Assembly (NCBI GenBank): GCA_009779335.1
Contig: WREM01000082.1
Location: forward strand, 1-5,236
Origin: Streptococcaceae bacterium
GTDB lineage: Bacteria; Bacillota; Bacilli; Lactobacillales; Streptococcaceae
Length of the DNA: 5,236 nt
Direction: 5' to 3'
Made by a program: the position numbers and the translations under genes. Below the pieces are notes generated by a model, which worked only from the letters and a program-made list of their open reading frames with translations, searched no databases and was not told the origin of the DNA. Position 1 is the stretch's first letter, and every line of letters starts with the position of its first letter. Shown in pieces: positions 1-5,236 of this stretch.

Positions 1-2119
1 ATTCCCTATGGATACTGATCGTGTGGCTTCTATCGCTGACATCCCTGCTGGATATATCGATAAAGACAACGAACTCATCTATGGTCTTCAAAACTCTGAA
101 CTTTTCCGTCTTAACTTCATGCCAAAAGGTGGAATCCGTATGGCTGAAACAACATTGACTGAAAATGGATACACACCTGACCCTACATTGCATGAAATCT
201 ACACTAAACACACTACAACAGTAAATGACGGAATCTTCCGTGCTTACACATCTGATGTGCGTAAAGCCCGTCATGCCCACACAGTAACAGGTCTTCCTGA
301 TGCTTACTCTCGTGGGCGTATCATCGGGGTTTATGCTCGTTTGGCTCTTTATGGTGCTGATTATCTCATGAAAGAAAAAGCTAAAGAGTGGGATGCAATT
401 ACAGACATCAACGAAGAAACAATTCGTCTTAAAGAAGAAATTAATCTTCAATACCAAGCACTTGATCAAGTCGCTAAACTTGGAGAACTTTATGACCTTG
501 ACGTTCGTCGTCCAGCTATGAATGTTAAAGAAGCGATTCAATGGACTAATATTGCCTTTATGGCAGTATGTCGTGTCATCAATGGAGCGGCAACTTCACT
601 TGGACGTGTGCCAATCGTACTTGACATCTTTGCAGAACGTGACTTGGCTCGTGGAACATTTACAGAATCAGAAATCCAAGAATTTGTAGATGACTTTGTA
701 ATGAAACTTCGTACAGTTAAATTCGCTCGTACTAAAGCTTATGACGAGCTTTACTCAGGAGATCCTACATTCATCACTACATCTATGGCGGGTATGGGTA
801 ATGACGGTCGCCACCGTGTAACTAAGATGGACTACCGTTTCCTTAACACATTGGACAACATCGGGAATGCACCAGAACCAAACTTGACTGTCCTTTGGGA
901 TGAAAAATTACCATATAGCTTCAAACGCTATGCAATGTCAATGTCTCATAAACACTCTTCTATCCAATATGAAGGTGTAGAAACAATGGCTAAAGAAGGT
1001 TACGGTGAAATGTCATGTATCTCATGTTGTGTCTCACCACTTGACCCTGAAAATGAAAATGAACGTCACAACCTTCAATACTTTGGAGCTCGTGTAAATG
1101 TCCTTAAAGCTATGCTTACAGGACTTAACGGTGGATATGATGATGTACATAAAGACTATCAAGTCTTCAAACACATCGAACCTATCCGTGATGAAGTACT
1201 TGACTATGATAAAGTCATGGAAAACTTTGACAAGGCGATGGATTGGTTGACTGACACTTATGTTGATGCCATGAACGTTATCCATTACATGACTGACCGT
1301 TACAACTATGAAGCAGTACAAATGGCATTCTTGCCAACTCGTGTACGTGCCAACATGGGATTCGGTATGTGTGGATTTGCTAATACAGTAGATTCACTCT
1401 CAGCGATCAAATACGCTACAGTTAAACCTATCCGTGATGAAAGTGGATACATCTACGATTATGAAACAACTGGAGATTACCCACGTTACGGTGAAGATGA
1501 TGACCGTGTAGATGATATTGCTAAATTGGTTATGAAAATGTACCATGAAAAACTAGCTTCACACAAACTTTACAAAAATGCAGAAGCAACTGTATCACTT
1601 CTTACAATCACTTCAAACGTTGCTTACTCTAAACAAACAGGGAACTCACCTGTACATAAAGGTGTATTCTTGAATGAAGATGGATCAACTAACCTTTCTA
1701 AACTTGAATTCTTCTCACCGGGTGCCAACCCATCTAACAAAGCTTCAGGTGGATGGTTGCAAAATCTTAACTCATTGAAGAAACTTGAATTCAAACATGC
1801 CAACGATGGTATCTCATTGACTACTCAAGTTTCACCTCGTGCCCTAGGTAAAGAACGTGAAGAACAAGTAGAAAACTTGGTAACTATCCTTGATTCATAC
1901 TTCACAGAAGGTGGACAACACGTCAACCTTAACGTTATGGACCTTAAAGATGTTTATGACAAGATCATGAACGGGGAAGATGTTATCGTGCGTATCTCTG
2001 GATATTGTGTCAATACTAAATATCTCACAGTAGAACAAAAAACTGAATTGACTGAACGTGTCTTCCACGAAGTCCTTTCACAAGATGACAGCGAAGTTAT
2101 GCACACATCAAACTTGTAA
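1..2119 (+). CDS. pflB: Pyruvate formate-lyase (formate C-acetyltransferase), N-terminus cut by window edge
   Basis: Cytoplasmic glycyl-radical enzyme that converts pyruvate and CoA to acetyl-CoA and formate during anaerobic mixed-acid fermentation. The frame is open from the first base (full codons from base 2, reading F-P-M-D-T-D-R) to TAA at 2117-2119, giving 705 residues. The ATG at 8 is internal, because homologous sequence continues upstream; by comparison with the roughly 760-790-residue family about 80 residues are missing. The active-site pair Cys-Cys is encoded at 1025-1030 within MSCISCCVSP. The C-terminal glycyl-radical loop RISGYCVN has its radical-bearing Gly at 2000-2002. Other family blocks visible are TGLPDAYSRGRIIG, SLLTITSNVAYSKQTGN and EGGQHVNLNVMD. 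The enzyme needs a radical-SAM activase (PflA), which is not in the window. Arginine is encoded almost only by CGT, unlike the more mixed usage in metG, as expected for a highly expressed glycolytic-type gene. It ends at its own terminator, so it is probably not co-transcribed with metG. Identification is very secure. Confidence 0.97.
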   Translation, partial: FPMDTDRVASIADIPAGYIDKDNELIYGLQNSELFRLNFMPKGGIRMAETTLTENGYTPDPTLHEIYTKHTTTVNDGIFRAYTSDVRKARHAHTVTGLPDAYSRGRIIGVYARLALYGADYLMKEKAKEWDAITDINEETIRLKEEINLQYQALDQVAKLGELYDLDVRRPAMNVKEAIQWTNIAFMAVCRVINGAATSLGRVPIVLDIFAERDLARGTFTESEIQEFVDDFVMKLRTVKFARTKAYDELYSGDPTFITTSMAGMGNDGRHRVTKMDYRFLNTLDNIGNAPEPNLTVLWDEKLPYSFKRYAMSMSHKHSSIQYEGVETMAKEGYGEMSCISCCVSPLDPENENERHNLQYFGARVNVLKAMLTGLNGGYDDVHKDYQVFKHIEPIRDEVLDYDKVMENFDKAMDWLTDTYVDAMNVIHYMTDRYNYEAVQMAFLPTRVRANMGFGMCGFANTVDSLSAIKYATVKPIRDESGYIYDYETTGDYPRYGEDDDRVDDIAKLVMKMYHEKLASHKLYKNAEATVSLLTITSNVAYSKQTGNSPVHKGVFLNEDGSTNLSKLEFFSPGANPSNKASGGWLQNLNSLKKLEFKHANDGISLTTQVSPRALGKEREEQVENLVTILDSYFTEGGQHVNLNVMDLKDVYDKIMNGEDVIVRISGYCVNTKYLTVEQKTELTERVFHEVLSQDDSEVMHTSNL

Positions 2120-2130
2120 AATACAGATGA

Positions 2131-2155
2131 AACTCTCTATCAAGAGAGTTTTTTT
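2131..2155 (+). terminator. Intrinsic terminator of pflB
   Basis: Twelve bases after the pflB stop, an 8-bp perfect stem (AACTCTCT at 2131-2138 with AGAGAGTT at 2143-2150, loop ATCA) runs directly into a T tract ending at 2155. One further A-T pair (2130 with 2151) is possible. This is a typical Rho-independent terminator and separates pflB from metG. Confidence 0.93.
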
Positions 2156-2163
2156 CTATTATC

Positions 2164-2172
2164 TGTTATAAT
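2164..2172 (+). promoter_or_regulatory. Extended -10 promoter for metG
   Basis: TGTTATAAT is a perfect extended -10 element (TG at 2164-2165, one base, then TATAAT at 2167-2172). No convincing -35 box lies 16-18 bases upstream, where the sequence is the pflB terminator; extended -10 promoters can work without one. Transcription would start near 2179, leaving a leader of about 60 bases before metG. The placement is inferred from sequence only. Confidence 0.72.
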
Positions 2173-2182
2173 AAAGCTAGGA

Positions 2183-2236
2183 TTTCCATTTGGAAAGGCC
2201 AATAAAATAGGGTTTCATTTGCCCTGCTATTGGAGG
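2183..2236 (+). promoter_or_regulatory. Structured metG leader with hairpin overlapping the ribosome-binding site
   Basis: Between the predicted start of transcription and the metG ATG there are two tandem hairpins. Hairpin 1 pairs TTTCC (2183-2187) with GGAAA (2192-2196) around an ATTT loop. Hairpin 2 has an outer 6-bp stem, CCAATA (2199-2204) with TATTGG (2228-2233), an asymmetric internal loop (2205-2207 against 2227), and an inner stem TAGGG (2208-2212) with CCCTG (2222-2226, one T-G wobble) closed by a 9-base loop. The outer stem includes the first two bases of the GGAGG ribosome site (2232-2236). A competing helix, TTGG (2190-2193) with CCAA (2199-2202), would break both hairpins and free the site. 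The layout suggests translational control, but no known riboswitch, T-box or SMK-box consensus is visible, and the regulatory role is inference. Confidence 0.5.
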
Positions 2237-2241
2237 AAAAA

Positions 2242-4236
2242 ATGACTGAAGAAAAGAAAACATTTTATATTACCACACCCATCTATTATCCGTCTGGGAA
2301 GTTACATTTGGGGAGTTCTTATACAACCATCGCCTGTGATGTGTTGGCTCGTTATAAGCGTTTGATGGGGTATGATACTTTCTATCTGACAGGACTTGAT
2401 GAACATGGGATGAAAATTCAGCGAAAAGCGGAAGAGCTTGGTGTAGAACCCCAAGTCTATCTTGATGATATGGCCAAAGGGGTTAAAGAGCTTTGGGAAA
2501 AGCTTGATATTTCTTATGATAAGTTCATTCGTACAACGGATAAATATCACGAAGAAGCTGTGCAGAAGATTTTTGAAAAATTACTTGAGCAAGATGACAT
2601 CTACCTTGGGAAATATGCAGGTTGGTATTCTGTATCAGATGAAGAGTTCTTCACAGAAAGTCAGTTAGAAGAAATATTCAGAAATGAGCATGGTACAGTA
2701 ATAGGAGGTATCGCTCCATCAGGAAATAAAGTTGAGTGGGTTGAAGAAGAATCCTATTTCTTTCGCATGGGCAAATATGCAGACTGGTTACTTGATTTTT
2801 ACCAAGCAAATCCAACGTTTATCCAGCCAGAAATCCGAAAAAATGAGATGATTAATAACTTCATCAAGCCGGGATTAGAAGATTTGGCTGTGTCAAGAAC
2901 GACTTTTACTTGGGGAATCCCCGTTCAGTCTAACCCTAAGCACGTGATTTATGTATGGCTAGATGCACTCTTTAACTATGTCACAGCTTTAGGCTTTTAT
3001 GGGAATGATGAGACCAATTATCAAAAATATTGGCCCGGAATTAATATGGTAGGTAAGGAAATTGTACGTTTCCACACGATTTATTGGCCGATTTTCTGTA
3101 AAGCCCTTGGGATAGAACCTCCAAAACAAGTGTTTGCACATGGTTGGTTACTTATGAAAGATGGGAAGATGTCTAAGTCCAAGGGAAATGTCGTCTATCC
3201 AGAGATGCTGATTGAACGCTATGGGTTAGATAGCGTGCGGTATTATCTCATGCGTGCCATTTCATTTGGGCAAGATGGTATATTTACCCCTGAGGATTTC
3301 ATCGGGCGAATCAACTATGATTTGGCTAATGATTTGGGAAATCTCCTCAATCGTACTGTATCAATGATTAATAAGTATAATGGTGGAGTTATAGAGAATA
3401 CAGGAGTATCAACTGAATTTGATGCCTCCGTAGAAACACTCGTTAAAAATACCATTGAAAATTATCATTTGGCTATGGACAAGTTTGAGTTTTCAGTCGT
3501 CTTATCAGAAGTCTGGGCACTCATCTCACGAACCAATAAATACATTGATGAAACAGTACCATGGATCTTGGCAAAAGAAGAGGCAGATAAAGCAAAACTC
3601 AATAATGTGCTTTATCATTTGGCTGAAAATCTTCGCCTATCAGCTGTACTCTTACAACCTTTCATGAAATCAACCAGTCAGTCTATTTTTGAACAACTGG
3701 GGTCGACTGAAAAAGAATTTTCTATTGAAAATCTTACCTTTGGATACGCATTTACCAACAAAGTTGTAGAAAAAGGTCAGCCCATTTTCCCACGTTTAGA
3801 AGCTGAAGAAGAAGTGGCATACATCAAATCGCAAATGGGTGGCTCAATGAATCAATCAGACAAGGACTGGAATCCTGAAGAAGTTGAATTAAATTTGACA
3901 AAAGATGCTGCTAAATTTGAAGACTTTGAGAAACTTGAAATTAAAGTTGCTGAAGTCATATCTGCAGAGAAAGTGGAAGGCTCAGATAAGCTCATTAATT
4001 TCCGTTTGGACGCAGGAGATTCAGATCATCGACAAATCTTATCAGGGATTGCGGAGTACTATCCAAATCCTCAAGAATTAGTTGGTAAGAAATTGCAAAT
4101 CATTGCAAATCTCAAACCACGCAAAATGATGAAAAAATACATCAGTCAAGGAATGATATTATCAGCAGAACATGAAGGAAAGCTGACTCTGCTTGAAGTT
4201 CCTGCTCATGTTCCCAATGGTTCTATTATCGGATAG
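2242..4236 (+). CDS. metG: Methionyl-tRNA synthetase with C-terminal tRNA-binding domain
   Basis: Class I aminoacyl-tRNA synthetase (also called metS in Gram-positives) that charges tRNA-Met, including the initiator, with methionine in the cytoplasm. The ATG at 2242 is chosen because GGAGG lies five bases upstream (2232-2236) and the protein then starts MTEEKKTFYITTPIYYPSG like its homologues; an in-frame TTG at 2230 overlaps the ribosome site and is unlikely. The product is 664 residues, the length I recall for the Bacillus subtilis enzyme. The Rossmann-fold signature of the HIGH type is HLGS at residues 22-25, and KMSKS is at 309-313 (bases 3166-3180). The connective region around GWYSVSDEEFFTESQ lacks the cysteine pairs of zinc-containing MetRS, which fits the short, zinc-free form typical of Firmicutes. 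An anticodon-binding helical domain follows (about 370-515), then an acidic linker and an OB-fold tRNA-binding domain of the Trbp111/EMAPII type (about 559-664), which in relatives dimerises the enzyme. It is monocistronic, with its own promoter and terminator. Confidence 0.98.
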   Translation: MTEEKKTFYITTPIYYPSGKLHLGSSYTTIACDVLARYKRLMGYDTFYLTGLDEHGMKIQRKAEELGVEPQVYLDDMAKGVKELWEKLDISYDKFIRTTDKYHEEAVQKIFEKLLEQDDIYLGKYAGWYSVSDEEFFTESQLEEIFRNEHGTVIGGIAPSGNKVEWVEEESYFFRMGKYADWLLDFYQANPTFIQPEIRKNEMINNFIKPGLEDLAVSRTTFTWGIPVQSNPKHVIYVWLDALFNYVTALGFYGNDETNYQKYWPGINMVGKEIVRFHTIYWPIFCKALGIEPPKQVFAHGWLLMKDGKMSKSKGNVVYPEMLIERYGLDSVRYYLMRAISFGQDGIFTPEDFIGRINYDLANDLGNLLNRTVSMINKYNGGVIENTGVSTEFDASVETLVKNTIENYHLAMDKFEFSVVLSEVWALISRTNKYIDETVPWILAKEEADKAKLNNVLYHLAENLRLSAVLLQPFMKSTSQSIFEQLGSTEKEFSIENLTFGYAFTNKVVEKGQPIFPRLEAEEEVAYIKSQMGGSMNQSDKDWNPEEVELNLTKDAAKFEDFEKLEIKVAEVISAEKVEGSDKLINFRLDAGDSDHRQILSGIAEYYPNPQELVGKKLQIIANLKPRKMMKKYISQGMILSAEHEGKLTLLEVPAHVPNGSIIG

Positions 4237-4240
4237 ATAA

Positions 4241-4266
4241 TAAAAAACTGCGAAAGCAGTTTTTTA
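4241..4266 (+). terminator. Intrinsic terminator of metG
   Basis: Starting four bases after the metG stop, AAAAAACTGC (4242-4251) pairs with GCAGTTTTTT (4256-4265) around a GAAA tetraloop, a stabilising GNRA-type loop. The right arm supplies the T tract. A terminal T-A pair (4241 with 4266) is possible. Because both arms have A or T runs, it could also act on the opposite strand, but no gene approaches from that side. Confidence 0.92.
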
Positions 4267-4320
4267 TTTGTGACTGTTGAATTGAATTTTTCAGAGGCTG
4301 TTTTTTATTGTAAAAAATTG

Positions 4321-4326
4321 TATAAT
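4321..4326 (+). promoter_or_regulatory. Predicted -10 box for queT
   Basis: A perfect TATAAT hexamer lies seven bases before the first paired base of the riboswitch, so transcription would begin near 4332-4333, right at the start of helix P1. The -35 region 16-18 bases upstream (around 4297-4304, CTGTTTT) is a poor match to TTGACA. The assignment rests on the -10 match and on its spacing to the riboswitch. Confidence 0.65.
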
Positions 4327-4332
4327 AGAAAT

Positions 4333-4419
4333 GTTGTTTGAATTGTAGAGCAACCCTTCAGTACTTCCTTACTTTGACTGGAGCATATTAAAATCGGTAG
4401 AGCCGATAAAGGAGAAAAA
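4333..4419 (+). promoter_or_regulatory. preQ1-II (COG4708-type) riboswitch in the queT leader
   Basis: A metabolite-binding RNA expected to sense 7-aminomethyl-7-deazaguanine (preQ1) and to lower queT translation when it is abundant. Parts seen, in order: P1, GTTG (4333-4336) with CAAC (4351-4354), extendable by weak pairs; P2, CTTCAGT (4356-4362) with ACTGGAG (4377-4383), seven pairs with one wobble; a 14-base loop; the conserved junction GAGCATATTA (4381-4390); the P4 hairpin ATCGG (4393-4397) with CCGAT (4403-4407); then TAAAGGAGAA containing the ribosome site. In the loop, TTCCTT (4365-4370) can pair with AAGGAG (4409-4414), forming the pseudoknot that hides the ribosome site. The junction and 3' end match my memory of the Streptococcus pneumoniae example, and the class is known upstream of queT (COG4708) genes. 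Ligand and direction of control follow from the class, not from this sequence alone. Confidence 0.92.
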
Positions 4420-4941
4420 ATGAAAAAAAAATCTATGGTCTATGACATGACCAGTATTGCTATTGTAGCAGCACTTTATGTCGTTTTGACTGTTACACCG
4501 CCACTAAATGGCATCTCTTATGGAGGGATACAATTTCGTCTGTCAGAGATGTTAAACTTCCTTGCCTTTTACAATCGTAAATACATCATTGCCATTACAA
4601 TAGGATGTATGATTTCTAACTTCATGAACCCCATCATGTCTGGTCCAGTAGATGCCCTCATTGGAGGAGGACAAACATTAATCTTCTTGAGTCTTGGTAT
4701 ATTTCTATTCAAACGATTTATGGATAACTATCTCATCAAAAATGTATTGAACCTCGCCTTTTTTTATTTTGCAATTTTCTTCGCATTCACTATGTTCATG
4801 ATTGCAGGAGAGTTATATTTTGTATTGAAGCAACCATTTTGGTTTAACTGGATAACTACTGCAGCGGGAGAGTTTATTGTCCTCATTATTGGTGGAATTA
4901 TCATGGAGCAATTAAGCAAGCGGATAGATTTCACGAGATAA
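4420..4941 (+). CDS. queT: QueT family queuosine-precursor transporter (ECF substrate-binding subunit)
   Basis: Small integral membrane protein of 173 residues in the QueT family (COG4708), predicted to bind and import a queuosine precursor such as preQ1 as the S component of an energy-coupling factor transporter; the shared EcfA/A'/T module must be encoded elsewhere. The basic start MKKKS is followed by hydrophobic stretches at about residues 11-28, 47-66, 79-97, 108-136 (probably more than one pass) and 144-163. The motif GGIQFRLSEML at 35-45, with its charged Arg and Glu between membrane segments, and the GGGQT stretch at 82-86 fit the family. The ATG at 4420 is five bases after the GGAG of the ribosome site; an in-frame ATG at 4435 has no such site. 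The function is supported independently by the preQ1-II riboswitch in its leader. No queuosine synthesis genes (queC, D, E, F) or tgt are in the window, which suggests that it works in salvage. Experimental proof of substrate for this family is limited. Confidence 0.92.
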   Translation: MKKKSMVYDMTSIAIVAALYVVLTVTPPLNGISYGGIQFRLSEMLNFLAFYNRKYIIAITIGCMISNFMNPIMSGPVDALIGGGQTLIFLSLGIFLFKRFMDNYLIKNVLNLAFFYFAIFFAFTMFMIAGELYFVLKQPFWFNWITTAAGEFIVLIIGGIIMEQLSKRIDFTR

Positions 4942-4943
4942 AC

Positions 4944-4967
4944 AAAAAACAGCCAAGGCTGTTTTTT
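4944..4967. terminator. Bidirectional terminator between queT and serS
   Basis: AAAAAACAGC (4944-4953) pairs with GCTGTTTTTT (4958-4967) around a CAAG loop. Since each arm carries six A or T bases, the hairpin ends in a U tract when read from either strand, so it can serve queT on the + strand and the convergent serS on the - strand. The serS stop codon overlaps its edge by two bases. Confidence 0.9.
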
Positions 4968-5236
4968 ATTTGATGATTTCTTGTCCACCCATATAAGGAC
5001 GCAGAGCTTCAGGGATTGTGATTGTTCCATCTTCATTTTGATAATTTTCAAGAATGGCTACGACAGTACGTCCAACAGCAAGTCCTGAACCATTCAAGGT
5101 ATGGGCAAGATGAACTTTACCCTCTTCATCACGATAACGAATTTGCCCACGGCGAGCTTGGAAATCTTCACAGTTTGAACATGATGAAATTTCACGATAA
5201 GTATTCTGTGCAGGTACCCAAACTTCCAAATCATAG
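4966..5236 (-). CDS. serS: Seryl-tRNA synthetase, C-terminal part (gene runs off the window)
   Basis: Class II aminoacyl-tRNA synthetase that charges tRNA-Ser (and tRNA-Sec where present) with serine. The last 89 residues are visible, reading from YDLEVWVPAQNTYREISSCSN at the window edge to MGGQEIIK and the stop TAA at 4968-4966. The remaining N-terminal portion, including the coiled-coil tRNA-binding arm and class II motif 1, lies beyond base 5236. What remains contains the serine-site segment TYREISSCSNCEDFQARR and class II motif 3, HTLNGSGLAVGRTVVAILENYQ, whose GRT arginine is the ATP-contacting residue of the class, followed by the usual IPEALRPYMGG end. No start is visible; an in-frame TTG near 5229 is internal and codes for leucine. 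The gene converges on queT, with only 24 bases between the two stop codons, and shares its terminator. Confidence 0.97.
   Translation of the reverse strand, partial: YDLEVWVPAQNTYREISSCSNCEDFQARRGQIRYRDEEGKVHLAHTLNGSGLAVGRTVVAILENYQNEDGTITIPEALRPYMGGQEIIK

Noticed and set aside
1034..1321. 95-codon open frame on the - strand inside pflB
   Set aside because: It lies wholly antisense to strongly conserved pflB coding sequence, and its translation resembles no family I know.
2120..2241. T-box or SAM-type (SMK) riboswitch ahead of metG
   Set aside because: The leader is only about 60 bases, has no T-box AGGGTGG-type element, and lacks recognisable SMK-box sequence, although it does pair with part of the ribosome site.
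2230..2241. Upstream TTG start for metG adding four residues
   Set aside because: The codon overlaps the GGAGG ribosome site itself; the ATG at 2242 has ideal spacing and gives the usual family N-terminus.
2302..2668. Short open frames on both strands within the start of metG
   Set aside because: They overlap the conserved HIGH-type catalytic region of metG in other frames, and their translations look like no known protein.
4415..4431. Run of nine A bases just after the queT start as a programmed slippage site
   Set aside because: The Lys-rich start is ordinary for a membrane protein in AT-rich DNA, and slippage would give no recognisable alternative product.
4764..5051. 95-codon - strand frame spanning the end of queT, the terminator and the end of serS
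   Set aside because: It crosses a strong terminator and overlaps two well-supported genes in other frames; the translation is not protein-like.

Overview
The window looks like chromosomal DNA from a low-GC Firmicute of the family Streptococcaceae, most probably a Lactococcus. The pyruvate formate-lyase closely resembles the lactococcal/streptococcal form, the DNA is AT-rich with strong GGAGG-type ribosome sites, and the leader of the third gene has the layout of a preQ1-II riboswitch, a class described mainly from Streptococcaceae. The genus is an inference. There is no sign of mobile DNA, phage, CRISPR, tRNA or rRNA; this is ordinary core genome.

Layout. Bases 1-2119 (+) hold most of pflB (pyruvate formate-lyase), cut at its N-terminal end by the window edge and closed by a hairpin-plus-U-tract terminator. 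The 122-base gap after it holds that terminator, an extended -10 promoter and a short leader in which a two-part hairpin pairs with the first two bases of the next gene's ribosome-binding site. Bases 2242-4236 (+) encode a complete 664-residue methionyl-tRNA synthetase with a C-terminal tRNA-binding domain, followed by its own terminator. The 183-base gap downstream contains that terminator, what may be the remains of a second one, a TATAAT promoter box and a preQ1-II riboswitch that runs into the ribosome site of queT (4420-4941, +), a small membrane protein thought to take up queuosine precursors. A symmetrical terminator separates queT from the convergent serS (seryl-tRNA synthetase, - strand), of which only the last 89 residues are present.

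Functionally, each gene seems to be its own transcription unit: each of the three + strand genes ends at a good intrinsic terminator, and metG and queT have their own promoter-like boxes. Three of the four loci concern tRNA function (Met charging, Ser charging, and supply of the precursor of the queuosine wobble base), but the sequence gives no sign that they are co-regulated. pflB belongs to mixed-acid fermentation and is a chance neighbour. The two regions most worth a closer look are the untranslated leaders of queT and metG: the first fits a known riboswitch class in detail, and the second is a structured, apparently ribosome-site-occluding leader that I cannot assign to any known class.
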